Of a stretch of 64,000 nt of DNA, positions 36,406 through 45,848 are shown piece after piece (within the stretch, counting starts at the first letter, position 1; every line of letters starts with the position of its first letter). Origin of the DNA: Chloroflexi bacterium OLB14 (GTDB lineage: Bacteria > Chloroflexota > Anaerolineae > Anaerolineales > Villigracilaceae); assembly GCA_001567105.1 (NCBI GenBank), contig LMZR01000017.1, forward strand, positions 1 through 64,000, read 5' to 3'. Made by a program: the position numbers and the translations under genes. Below the pieces are notes generated by a model. The model searched no databases. It saw only the letters and a list, made by a program, of their open reading frames with translations, and was not told the DNA's origin.

Positions 36406-37003
36406 ATGAAGAAAAGATTATGCTTGTTTTATCTTATAATTATTATATTAACATCTCTAATATCTTGTCAGAAATCTCCTGAAATTTTTGTTAGTTTTCA
36501 AAACGATGACTCGAAATTAATACCATTATTACTGAGCAAAGAAATCTTAGATGATGAATGGGGAATCATGAAGATTTTTAATACTCAATCGAATCAACCG
36601 TTTTCATCTGAGGCATTTAAAGGCATAGAAGAAACAGCAGTTATTGCATTTTGGGCGTATTATCATGATGATGATCAAAATGTTTTCTTAATTCAGCACG
36701 ATTTATATAAATATGAGTTCCCACCTATAATTCCTAACAATTTGGTGGATAGCGATTATAAATACATGGGAAATACTGATAATGGTATAAAAAAAATATA
36801 CAAGGTGTGAAATTTCACCAGATTCGATAATAGCAGGAAAATGTGTTTTTGTATTGGTTAAAGATACTATAATCTCCTCCCTTTCAATATTAGCAAATGG
36901 CAAGAAAGATACTCAAGTTACTGATACTATTACACTCCTTGCAACTCCATTATTAGCCAACATTGAAGATAAATTAAATTCGTTTGAGTTTTATCAACCA
37001 TAA
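36406..37003 (+). CDS. Lipoprotein of unknown function (frameshifted)
   Basis: A type II signal peptide MKKRLCLFYLIIIILTSLIS ends at the lipobox Cys (LISCQKS). The frame stops at 36810 after an A8 run (36789-36796). Removing one A continues the protein as RCEISPDSIIAGKCVFVL and on to NSFEFYQP at 37003, giving about 198 residues. The second half has a regular secretion-type composition, which supports the single-gene reading. No family recognised. Confidence 0.55.
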
Positions 37004-37012
37004 CTGTCATAA

Positions 37013-37216
37013 AAACCCTGACAGGTTTCAGCATGGCTTGAGTCTGTTGAAAGTTTGTGAATAGACAGACCCTAAAGGTCTCATTACAAATTAAGTAATT
37101 TCATAGTAAGGCTATTTGCTTTCATAAATAAGTTTCAAGCAGAGCAGACCTGATTCTCCCCTTTGAGGATTAGGGTCTAGACTTGAACGAAAATAAAATA
37201 AAAACCTGTCAGAGTT
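37013..37216. repeat. Gene-free segment bounded by inverted repeats
   Basis: aaaccctgacaggttt (37013-37028) and aaacctgtcagagtt (37202-37216) are inverted relatives, 15-16 bases, enclosing about 170 bases without a gene. Inside, gaccctaaaggtctc (37067-37082) and agggtctagac are further inverted words. It could be a miniature dispersed element, but no target-site duplication is seen. From 37217 to 37272 tandem words (ctctattctc) precede the next gene. Confidence 0.4.
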
Positions 37217-37272
37217 GGGAAACAATTCTCTATTCTCTATTCTCCTATTCCCCAATTCCCTTATAATTCCCC

Positions 37273-38448
37273 ATGACAACCTTCTTCAACTACGACGAAC
37301 TAACATGGGATGAAGTAGCCAAACTTCCACGCGATACGCCATTGGTTCTGCCGCTCGGCTCAGGTTATGATTCGGCTCAATTGCAGAATCAATTATCAAA
37401 TCCAGAAAGATGCGGTTTACTTCCTCCCTTCCCATTTGGATGGAGAAATAGCGGGCTTGAAATTCCAGATCAATTTTTTTGGGGTTACATCATCAACTTG
37501 TTAGATAGTTTGCGCGATGATGGTTTTACAAAAGTATTTTGCCTTGCCCCTAGTGGCATTGACCCGCAAAGTTCTTTTATTGCAAACCTGCCAATATTGC
37601 GCCAAGGGCATGTTTCGATGAATCAGCCCAAGCCTTTTCTGCCACCTGATAGCGAACGCGAAAAGGTGATTTTGATTCCAATTGGTCACACCGAACAGCA
37701 TGGCTTTCACCTCCCGCTTTCGGTAGATACAATAATTATTGATGCTATTGCTAAAGGTACTGTTGAGTTTGCAAAACAAAATCCTAAACTGGCTACACGC
37801 AGTTTTAATTTACCCGTCATGCCTTATGGGGTTAGCACACATCGCTCATCTTTTGCAGGCACGCTGAATGCTGGCGGGCGTGCCTTTGAAGATTTTTGGA
37901 TTGCTACGCTAGATGTTTTGGTTGCTCGCGGATTCAACCGCTTCTATCTGATGAGTGGGCATGGTGGCAACTCTTCATTTTTGGTCAATATCGTCAAATA
38001 TATCGGGGAAAAACATCGGCGCATATTTTGTGCTACTGCTTGGTTACATACATCGGGCAGTATTGGCGCAGAAGCATTGAAAAAATATCGCACTTCAAAA
38101 ATTGGTGGCATGGGTCATGCTGGTGAATTAGAGACCTCTTTCATGCTTCACCTGCGACCTGATTTATGCAAAATGGATAAAGTTGTAGATGAAACAGATT
38201 TTGTCTCTACGCCTGATTATTATATGGATTGGATCGAAGGCGGAAGTTTAATCGCCAACCCACCATGGGATGATGATACAAAAACTGGCGCCTATGGTGC
38301 AGGTAGCCACGCCACTGCCGAAAAAGGAAAATTATGGCTTGAAGCCGCCATTGCAGAAAAAGCGAATCATGTAGAACAAATCCATGAGCAACATGAACGT
38401 CGAGAAGCAAGAAGAAATGCAGGTTATGGGCTTTGGGGGAAGAAGTAA
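37273..38448 (+). CDS. Creatininase family amidohydrolase
   Basis: A metal-dependent hydrolase of the creatininase fold, residues about 125-385. Metal ligands are visible: Glu and His in IGHTEQHGFHLPLSVDTII (with the Asp), then HGGNSSFLVN and GHAGELETSFML. Members open cyclic amides (creatinine) or deformylate pterin intermediates (MftE, ArfB). The reaction here is unknown. The N-terminal 120 residues (WDEVAKLPRDTPLVLPLGSG) appear to be a partial, divergent repeat of the same family start. It is followed directly by a strong terminator. Confidence 0.85.
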   Translation: MTTFFNYDELTWDEVAKLPRDTPLVLPLGSGYDSAQLQNQLSNPERCGLLPPFPFGWRNSGLEIPDQFFWGYIINLLDSLRDDGFTKVFCLAPSGIDPQSSFIANLPILRQGHVSMNQPKPFLPPDSEREKVILIPIGHTEQHGFHLPLSVDTIIIDAIAKGTVEFAKQNPKLATRSFNLPVMPYGVSTHRSSFAGTLNAGGRAFEDFWIATLDVLVARGFNRFYLMSGHGGNSSFLVNIVKYIGEKHRRIFCATAWLHTSGSIGAEALKKYRTSKIGGMGHAGELETSFMLHLRPDLCKMDKVVDETDFVSTPDYYMDWIEGGSLIANPPWDDDTKTGAYGAGSHATAEKGKLWLEAAIAEKANHVEQIHEQHERREARRNAGYGLWGKK

Positions 38449-38457
38449 TAGATGGCA

Positions 38458-38497
38458 GACCGTAGACGGCATGCGGCCGCCTACGGTCGTTTTTTTT
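38458..38497 (+). terminator. Rho-independent terminator after the creatininase gene
   Basis: gaccgtag pairs with ctacggtc around a GC-rich loop and is followed by gttttttttt. The T-tract runs into the stop codon of the converging lipoprotein gene. Confidence 0.85.
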
Positions 38498-39191
38498 AAT
38501 CCTTAATCACAAACGAAATCTTCATACTACAAAATGTAGTGCTACCAACTTTCAACACAAAGAAAGATTGATACTCACCTGCTGTTTTAGGTGCAGTAAA
38601 CCTCGTCCCCACTCGAACCGTTGAGCCAGGTCCACCATTTTCAGTAATATCAATAATCTTCGTACCATCATGGCGATACCCACCTTTATAAACCAAATCT
38701 ATAGTTGTGCGCGTCCATGTTTTTGTACCCGTATTACGAATTGTCCAGTAGGCATAAAATTCCTGTTTCTTTTGTAAAACCGCTCCTTTGGGTGGCTGTG
38801 TTTCAGCTTCAATCACTAAACAAGCCCAAGGTTGTGGTGTTTTAAAAGAGGGCGATTTCGGCGTGCCATTCGCCCCACCGCCTCCAATTGGCACTAACAA
38901 TTGAGTGCTAGTAGGAACCAAAGTTAAAGTTGGCAAAAGGTAAATAAATGTAACCGTTGGTGATGGCGTAATAGTCGGAATCCGTGTAGGTGTGGCAGTA
39001 TGCGTCGGAGTCAGTGATGGGTTTGCAATTGCAGTTTGTGTCTGAGCCGCCCCTGCAGTTTGAACAATAAATGTTTGCAACAAAGTCATGTCAGCCGTCT
39101 CTTGTGGAGGTTCGGCAGGCGCAATGGCACTAGGTACCACACAAGCCAATGCAACCAAAAGCAAGGTGAATGATAAGATTATTTTACGCAT
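38496..39191 (-). CDS. Lipoprotein with NBR1-like Ig domain
   Basis: Signal peptide MRKIILSFTLLLVALAC with the lipobox Cys at residue 17. A Thr/Pro linker (SLTPTHTATPTRIPTITPSP) follows, then an Ig-like domain (about 130-230) with AYWTIRNTGTKTWTRTTIDL and GTRFTAPKTAGEYQSFFVL. This is the same domain class as in the protein at 7227-8039, here with a lipid anchor in place of a membrane helix. Extracellular, function unknown. Converges on the creatininase gene. Confidence 0.8.
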   Translation of the reverse strand: MRKIILSFTLLLVALACVVPSAIAPAEPPQETADMTLLQTFIVQTAGAAQTQTAIANPSLTPTHTATPTRIPTITPSPTVTFIYLLPTLTLVPTSTQLLVPIGGGGANGTPKSPSFKTPQPWACLVIEAETQPPKGAVLQKKQEFYAYWTIRNTGTKTWTRTTIDLVYKGGYRHDGTKIIDITENGGPGSTVRVGTRFTAPKTAGEYQSFFVLKVGSTTFCSMKISFVIKD

Positions 39192-39388
39192 AAAGATAAA
39201 TGAAGTATAACAGAACTCTCAATCCCCTACACGCCTCATTCACTAACTTACACTTGGCTACTGCAACTCAACCATTTGTTTTAATCCCATCCACGTCAAC
39301 TGCGCTTAATAAATACAATCATGTAACCCTTATAATAGGCAACTTGCAACTAATTTTATAAACTCAAACAGGAATGGAAAAAATAACA

Positions 39389-40324
39389 ATGAAGAAAAAT
39401 CTATATCGTTTAATATCTTTACTATCCATCTTAGCTATTACTCAAATGTTCTGTAGTTGTAGTATTACTAGAAACGTCACCGTTCAGGGTTATGAAGATT
39501 TAGATGGCAACGGAGAAAAGAGCGAAAACGAACCATGGCTAGAGGGTATCAATGTAACATGGTATGGAATAACAAAAACTACGAATGCCAATGGTAGTGC
39601 TCAATTCCCAACTCAAAATTTCTCATTCCGTGCCGACTGTCGAAAAGCAAGGTCTATATCTGTTCAAATTCCACCAGAATATAAAATGACTCAACATCCA
39701 AGAGCTAACTTTTTTTGTGATTCCACTATGCCATTAGGCTTTGAGATTTTCGATGCTCCCGCAGATCAAAGCGAAACTGCCTATTTTGGATTGCAAAGAA
39801 AGGAAGCAGAACAATTACCAGCACAAGAAAGCGTGGTAGAAACACCGACAGAAGCACCAACTGAAGAACCTTTTATCCCTGCTCCTGCACTCTCTTTAGA
39901 AAAAACAGTTGATCACAACGCCTGTAGCATGGCAGGAGAAAAATTTTTATATACTTATATTTTCAGGAACACAGGCAATGTTCCGCTCACTGCTCCCTTC
40001 AAACTTTCAGACGATAAAATCTCATCATTTGTATGTGATACGGCTTTAGAAACACTGACTCTACAGCCAAATGAATCGGCTACATGTTACGCACAATACA
40101 TCACCAGCGAGCAAGAGTATAAATCGGGTGCCAGTATACATAATCAAGCATTTGTCACTGCTATTTTTGAAGGAAAGGAAATCTCTTCCAATCTGGCTGT
40201 GCAAGATGTTGTATGTTATCCACCTCCTAAAGATAATGAGCCAGAAGATACTCAAGACCCTACATTAGAGCCTACTCCAGTAGAAACTCCTGAAGGAGAA
40301 GGGGAAGGGGAAGGAGAAGGTTAG
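39389..40324 (+). CDS. Secreted lipoprotein with SdrD B-like and DUF11-like domains
   Basis: Signal peptide MKKNLYRLISLLSILAITQM ends at the Cys in MFCSCS. The first domain (about 30-120) reads VQGYEDLDGNGEKSENEPWL, the Ca-binding SdrD/CnaB repeat start. A second domain (about 170-270) with LSLEKTVDHNACSMAGEKFL and IFRNTGNVPL is of the DUF11 type. The tail is a run of Gly-Glu repeats. ATG 39389 is preferred to 39374 because it gives the cleaner signal peptide. Surface protein, function unknown. A terminator follows. Confidence 0.75.
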   Translation: MKKNLYRLISLLSILAITQMFCSCSITRNVTVQGYEDLDGNGEKSENEPWLEGINVTWYGITKTTNANGSAQFPTQNFSFRADCRKARSISVQIPPEYKMTQHPRANFFCDSTMPLGFEIFDAPADQSETAYFGLQRKEAEQLPAQESVVETPTEAPTEEPFIPAPALSLEKTVDHNACSMAGEKFLYTYIFRNTGNVPLTAPFKLSDDKISSFVCDTALETLTLQPNESATCYAQYITSEQEYKSGASIHNQAFVTAIFEGKEISSNLAVQDVVCYPPPKDNEPEDTQDPTLEPTPVETPEGEGEGEGEG

Positions 40325-40329
40325 AGAAA

Positions 40330-40372
40330 AGGTGCCTAGTGTATATAACACCAGGCACCTTTTTTCTGTCAA
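40330..40372 (+). terminator. Terminator after the SdrD B-like lipoprotein
   Basis: ggtgcctagtg pairs with caccaggcacc (one mismatch) around a 7-base loop, followed by tttttt. Confidence 0.85.
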
Positions 40373-40476
40373 CCTATAAGTGACAACCCTCACATAAGTT
40401 CTTATGAAGATGTCAGTTTTTTGTATATTTTAGGAGGGATAAAAAGGTGGTTAAGTATTTTCCCTAGCTACAAGAT

Positions 40477-41999
40477 TCACTTCTCTCTATATTTTAATAA
40501 AATGCTAGAAGCATAGCGTGTGAGCAAAGATGCTGATAAAACAATAAGCCAATCAAGCACAAAAACACTGCGTGGGAAGTTTTCAAACCAACCGAAGTGA
40601 AATCCAACATAGCTTATAAGAAGTAGTATGGCAGAGCCAGTTGTAACCGAGATAAAAACTGAACGTATCATTTGTAAAGTTGTAGCGGACTTAAACGTGT
40701 CGAAATAGATAGCGAATGATGTTCGGAAAAAAAAATGTGCTGTAAAAAAATTGCCCGCATCATAGTTTGGTATGAGGCAAATTCGCGCGGGTGGTCAAAG
40801 CGCAGGCGAAAAGAAAGGTAGATGGAAACAGTAGCAATTACAAGGTCAAGTAGGAGAAGCGGAAAATCAACTCGTTGGAGTGTCTTCTTTAGCCAAGTTC
40901 GCAGGGGAGTATCAAGATAAAAGTGAACAATCAACCCAATTCCGATCAGCATTGGAAACATGCTTATATCAAAAATTTGGCTTGGGTTCTTTATCCAAGT
41001 TGCATCATATAAATAGCGCTCATATAACCAAACAATAGGTACATGCAAAATATAAATTGCATAAGAAGTTTCGCCTAAAGCTACCAAGGCTGGGTGATTA
41101 AAAACTTTTGTAATACCCGATTGATTAAGTGATAAAGCAATGATAAATAACACCATCAGTGGAGCCAACAAACCCGCCATGGGTTGTAAATCATTAGGGA
41201 ATATAGTTGGGATTCTTTGACTCACAACTGAGTAAGCTGCTATCAGTGTAAAGCTGGTGAATAATGCTATAGTAGTAGTGCTCTGATTGATGTTTTGAAG
41301 CTTTCCTTCGCGCAAGTACCAAATACCACCCACTACTCCCATAATAAATGAGTTAAGATGGAAAATTGGATTGTAAACAATGATATCTTTTCGTTCCGGG
41401 AAAAAACCTATCCACAAAATTTGGTAAATAAGTTGGCTAATGCCCCAAAAGAGGATTGAACCTGTAATTAGTTTTTTTGTTGGTTGCTTATATGCCCACA
41501 TAGTAAAAAATGGGAAAATTGCATAAAAGAAAAATTCAACCGTCATAGACCATGAAGCATAGTTAAACGATTGTGAGTAGGCAGGGATCCATGCTTGAGC
41601 AACAAATAAGTTGGCAACGATCTTTTGAGGTTTAATCTCTAAAATAGCATCGGCATAGTAATAGCAGGTAAGTAAGAAGGCAATTAGGTAAAGTGGATAA
41701 ATACGAATAAAACGCGCTCGCCAATAGCCTGCAATATCAAATTTTTCATGCGGGCGAAAATAAACCAATGCCATAACAAACCCAGAAAGCACATATAAAT
41801 AACTTACGCCTGTTGGGGCAGTTCTTATTAGCTCAGAAAATGGGAGGTTCGCTAAAAATGAACGATATATTCCGCCGCTACCATGATAGAACAAAACTAA
41901 GACTATTACAACAAAACGGGTAAAAGTTAATTGGTCAAGACGCTTCATAAGTGCGGCACGATTATACCTTGCTTCAATTACGCCATTGGTATAATACAA
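40477..41999 (-). CDS. Acyltransferase-3 family protein fused to a CapD-type membrane domain (frameshifted)
   Basis: Residues 1-350 are an OafA-type membrane acyltransferase (ten helices), with LTFTRFVVIVLVLFYHGSGG at the start and WSMTVEFFFYAIFPFF. It probably O-acylates a surface glycan. Beyond residue 350 the protein continues as DLVIATVSIYLSFRLRFDHP. A one-base deletion in the T7 run near 40742 moves the frame. After it, TSFAIYFDTFKSATTLQMIR and FPRSVFVLDWLIVLSASLLT match the N-terminal membrane domain of CapD-like NDP-sugar dehydratases. The catalytic SDR domain is absent. Joined length is about 508 residues. Confidence 0.75.
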
Positions 42000-42003
42000 A
42001 TTA

Positions 42004-42662
42004 ATGGCTGATGTAATATTTGAAATGCGTATTTGTAGCGGTTGTGGATTGCGCTACCCACTTGAAAAAGATTCCAAATTTGGGGTGCGCTGTCCGCATT
42101 GCTTAGGGGCTACGCAAGTTGTATCGCAGAAAGTAATTCATGAGGAAGAAAAGATTCGTGCGAAAAGTAAAAATACAAATGGCAGAGAAGTTGCCGTTTT
42201 ACTAGATAATATCCGTTCGGCTTGGAATGTCGGCTCAATTTTGCGCAGTGCCGATGGCTTAGGGGTTGAACAAGTTTTTTGTGCGGTATCAGCCCAACGC
42301 CAGAAAATGAAGCGGTCAGAAAAACATCTTTAGGCGCAGAAAATTCGTTGCAGTGGTCGTATCATAAAAATGCAGTGGAGTTAATTAAAAATCTTAAGCA
42401 TCAGGGCTGGCAGGTTTGGGCATTAGAAGAAACATCAAATAGCAAGCAGGTATCCAGCATGAGCAAGCAAATGTCATTGCTAACTCATAAAAAGGTTGTT
42501 TTAATTCTAGGTAGTGAAGTGACAGGTGTAGAGGAAGAATTGCTCAGCCTATCAGATGAGATATTTTCAATAGAAATGTATGGCGAAAAGCGCTCGTTAA
42601 ATGTGGCTATTGCCTTTAGCATTGCGGCGTATGAACTTAGCAAAAATCATGCAACTCTTTGA
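42004..42662 (+). CDS. TrmH/SpoU-type RNA 2'-O-methyltransferase with N-terminal zinc ribbon (frameshifted)
   Basis: The N-terminal 40 residues carry CSGCGLRYPLEKDSKFGVRC then PHC, two CxxC pairs of a zinc ribbon. The SPOUT domain follows, with VAVLLDNIRSAWNVGSILRS (motif 1), KVVLILGSEVTGVEEELL (motif 2) and IEMYGEKRSLNVAIAFSIAA (motif 3). These include the Arg, Gly-Asn and SAM-knot residues expected of active enzymes. The frame stops at 42333. One extra T in the T6 run near 42275 restores it (CGISPTPENEAVRKT). Likely target is a tRNA or rRNA ribose; not resolved. Start codon overlaps the upstream region of the acyltransferase gene on the other strand. Confidence 0.85.
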
Positions 42663-42697
42663 AAAGCATTGCGTACATCTCTGCATAAGGAGAAAAA

Positions 42698-42892
42698 ATG
42701 ACAGTGCAAAAACACGCTTTACGTAGATCTAAAAACAATCGCTGGTTAGCAGGTGTATGTGGTGGGTTAGGTGAGTTTTTTGGCATCAATCCATTCTGGT
42801 TTCGGTTGGCAATGTTTATTGCCTTTATTCCGGGGGGCGTGCCAGGCATATTAATATATTTAATTGCTATGATAATGATTCCCAGTGAATAA
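42698..42892 (+). CDS. PspC domain protein
   Basis: A 64-residue protein made of one PspC domain. ALRRSKNNRWLAGVCGGLGE is the conserved start, then FFGINPFWFRLAMFIAFIPG and a membrane helix (GILIYLIAMIMIP). PspC is linked to envelope stress in other phyla; here no psp genes are near. AAGGAG lies 7 bases before ATG 42698. A terminator follows. Confidence 0.9.
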   Translation: MTVQKHALRRSKNNRWLAGVCGGLGEFFGINPFWFRLAMFIAFIPGGVPGILIYLIAMIMIPSE

Positions 42893-42948
42893 ACTGAATC
42901 ACAACATTAAACTTAATCTGAAAGTTTTTACGCTAAGCCATTCAAGGC

Positions 42949-42983
42949 AAAAGCCGTCCATATATAAACTGGACGGCTTTTTT
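42949..42983 (+). terminator. Terminator after pspC, bidirectional
   Basis: aaaagccgtcca pairs with tggacggctttt around a 9-base loop, followed by tttt. It separates pspC from the converging small protein gene. Confidence 0.9.
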
Positions 42984-43010
42984 GTACAAATTTGTAGCTA
43001 ATGCAAGTTA

Positions 43011-43235
43011 TTATTTACTTTTGGCATTAATTTCTTCCAAAACTTTTGTAACCATTTCTTCAGTTAAACCTGCTTGCTTTGCTTGAGGCATTGCTAAAAT
43101 CGATTTCAAGGTCATACCACGCGCTAAGGCAAGCATTGGGTTCTTTGAAACTTCTGGAGCATATTTCTCCAAAATTTCAACTGCATTGGTATCATCTAAA
43201 ATCTCTCCAACGGTTGTATCTAATGTGTAAGCCAT
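43011..43235 (-). CDS. Small DUF1858-like protein
   Basis: A 74-residue soluble protein. The opening TLDTTVGEILDDTNAVEILE and the central AKGM-type helix (ARGMTLKSILAMPQAKQAG) match small DUF1858-like helical proteins. Those sometimes form C-terminal domains of larger proteins. AAGGAG is seen 9 bases before ATG 43235. Function unknown. Confidence 0.7.
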   Translation of the reverse strand: MAYTLDTTVGEILDDTNAVEILEKYAPEVSKNPMLALARGMTLKSILAMPQAKQAGLTEEMVTKVLEEINAKSK

Positions 43236-43316
43236 TTCATATACTCCTTATTTTTTATTGGATCAACCTTCTCAGTATAACTTATTTTCACAAAAATCAG
43301 AGGTTTTTATAAGGTT

Positions 43317-43350
43317 TTCTCTGTGATCTTCGTGGTCTCTGTGGTTAAAT
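43317..43350. repeat. Dispersed word repeat
   Basis: tctctgtgatcttcgtggtc tctgtggtta, of the class that also supplies words at 34327-34372 and 47590-47629. Confidence 0.35.
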
Positions 43351-43380
43351 CTTTTAGATTACCTTCTTTCTTAGCCACTC

Positions 43381-44278
43381 TCAGGAGGTTGTATTTTTCT
43401 TACCACGTAAAAAGATGACCCAATATACAGCCGCCACAAACACCGCACCGCCGATAATATTTCCAATTGTAACTGGAATTAAATTGTTAATAAAAAATGC
43501 CTGCCAAGTTAACGCATCTAAATTTGTTAGCTTCGCGCCAACATGGCTCATAAATTCAGGGTCAAACATTTTGATGAATAAAGCGTAAGGCATAAAATAC
43601 ATATTTGCTACACTATGCTCAAAGCCTGCGGCTACGAAAGCCGTAATGGGAAAAATAATTGAAGCGATTTTATCCAATGTGGTTCTAGCGCTAAACGTTA
43701 ACCAAACTGCTAAACAAACTAAAATATTACATAGCACCCCTAATGCCATAGCCTGCACAAAACCCAATTCGCTTTTTGAAATAGCAATCCGCAAAGCCGC
43801 AACACCAACTGCCTCGCCACCAAATGTATACTGCCTTGAAAAAAAACATCATAATCGCTGTGCCAACTGCCCCGATAAAAATTTCCAATATATACAATCA
43901 CCCAATTGCGCAGCATGAACTTGTAGTCACTTTTTTACTTGCCCAAGCCATCACAATTAAATTATTACCTGTAAATAACTCAGCCCCACCAATGACAACC
44001 AAAATAAGCCCTAAGCAAAAAACAAAACCTGCCAACAAACGAGTTACTCCATATGGCAAGCCAGTTGAATATATCACTGCCCCATCTACACTACTGACAG
44101 AAATTGTGCCCGCTGAAACCGTTGTAGAAAAAATACACCCAAAGGCAATAAACGCCCCCGCCAAAATTGAAAGCATCAACATCGTAAAAAATTGCATATT
44201 AGCTTTACGAACGCCAATACCCTCAGCCTTCTCCGCCATCTCGGCAGGTAAAAGTGAATCAATGTGAGGCTCGTGCAT
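43381..44278 (-). pseudogene. Formate/nitrite transporter (FocA/NirC family), three frameshifts
   Basis: The first half reads KANMQFFTMLMLSILAGAFI and GAELFTGNNLIVMAW, the FNT channel signature. The frame then stops. Continuing needs shifts near 43905 (to LRNWVIVYIGNF), near 43878 at a T5 run (to GAVGTAIMMFF) and near 43838 at a T8 run (to QYTFGGEAVGV). The second half carries GFEHSVANMYFMP, the other FNT hallmark. Joined it is about 300 residues with six helices, normal for a pentameric channel for formate, nitrite or hydrosulfide. Three breaks in 80 bases might be real decay, but the conserved ends suggest sequence errors. Confidence 0.75.
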
Positions 44279-44397
44279 AAGGTCTCTCCTATTTAATTTG
44301 CTTAAAAAATTCTACCTATAATAAATTATACCTTCCCCAAAAATAAGACTCAGGAGTAAAATTATATATAATATATAATCACGAGCAAGGAGCAAGA

Positions 44398-45848
44398 ATG
44401 CCTCTTTTCACACCTGGACGTCGCTACCAACCGCCTTTTATGCCGTTCAAACGTCTGCCATTCAAAAAACGCCTGTTGACAAAAATTGAACTCGCCATCA
44501 AAAGCCCATTGTTTGGATGTCGTATGTGCGGAAACTGCCTGCTCTCTAAAACAGCACTCATCTGCCCCATGGAATGCCCAAAAGGTTTGCGCAATGGACC
44601 ATGTGGTGGTTCAACGCCAGAAAAATGCTATGTAGACGAATCTCGCCCATGTATTTGGTACAAAATTTATGATCGCGCTTTCAAACTTGGTCGTGAAGCC
44701 CACTTGCTTGAAGTCCTTCCACCAATGGATTGGGACAAAGCTGGACATGATTCATGGAGTGAGATAGTTAGCCATGCAAAAGACATGGGTATTAAAACTA
44801 TCCTTTCGCATCTAAACTCGGGTGAAGTTGGTTCTGTTTCAGCAACTGTTGAATCTATCATACAGCCTATTCGCCAACCTGAATGGTGGCAAGGCGATTC
44901 TGAATATCATGCCCCTAAATATACTCAACCTATTTCTGAATTAGAAAAAAAACTCAAAGCAGGCGAATTTGTTGTCACCACTGAAATTGTCCCTCCACTT
45001 TCTATCAACACAGATAAACTTAAAAGAAATATCAATTTACTTAAAAATTATGCCAGCGCATTAAACTTTACAGATAATGCTTCAGCAGTGCCAAGAATGT
45101 CTTCTATGGCTTGCTCAAAAATTAGCATTGACCTTGGCGCTGAACCCATCATGCAAATCAGCGCCAGAGATAAAACGCGCGTTGGCTTACAATCAGATGT
45201 GATTGGGGCTTCTGCTTTAGGTATTCGCAATTTCTTGTGCCTAACGGGCGACAGCATGATGATGTCACCTAACCCCAAAGGGCGGATGGATATTGTAGAT
45301 TTTGACTCAATTCAAATGTTATGGATCCTGCGGAGGCTAAGAGATGAAGCGAAATATCTCGATGGCAGAGAAATCAAAAACCCACCACAGTATTTTCTCG
45401 GTGCGGCGGCTACTCCCTTTGCATCTAATATGAAATTTCAAGCTTTGCGCGAACAAAAGAAGGTGAATGCTGGAGCGCAATTTTTCCAAACCAATGTGGT
45501 CTTTGATGCCGATGATTTAGATAACTGGTTAAATGAAATGCTAAACGCAACATTTTAGATAAAGTTTATATTTTGGTTGGAATTTCTCCATTGAAAAGTT
45601 TCAAAATGGCAAAATACATGAATGAAAAAATACCTGGTGTGTTTGTGCCACAAAAAATTATGCAACGCATGGAAGTTGCAGACCAAAAAGGTAATGCCGA
45701 AGAAGAAGGGATTCACATTGCTTTAGAGCTAATTGAAAGAATCAAATCAAAGCAAGGTGTAAACGGCATTCATATTATGTCTGTAGGCTGGGAAGAATCG
45801 GTGCCAAGAATTATAGAAGAATCAGAGTTACTAGCAACGAACAACTAA
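44398..45848 (+). CDS. metF: Methylenetetrahydrofolate reductase with N-terminal Cys-rich domain (frameshifted)
   Basis: Residues about 40-90 have eight cysteines (CRMCGNCLLSKTALICPMEC, NGPCGGS, CYVDESRPC), the MTHFR_C (PF12225) Fe-S/zinc domain. From about 180 the TIM-barrel reductase follows, with FVVTTEIVPPLSINTDKL and EPIMQISARDKTRVGLQSDV then FLCLTGD. It converts methylene-THF to methyl-THF in one-carbon metabolism. The frame stops at 45558; adding one A near 45547 leads into KRNILDKVYILVGISPLKSF and on to the stop at 45848. An AAGGAG lies 9 bases before the start ATG, and a TATAAT box lies at 44374-44379. Confidence 0.85.

Noticed and set aside
40301..40324. ggagaaggggaagg run as a cluster of ribosome binding sites
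   Set aside because: It codes the Glu-Gly tail of the lipoprotein and no start codon follows.
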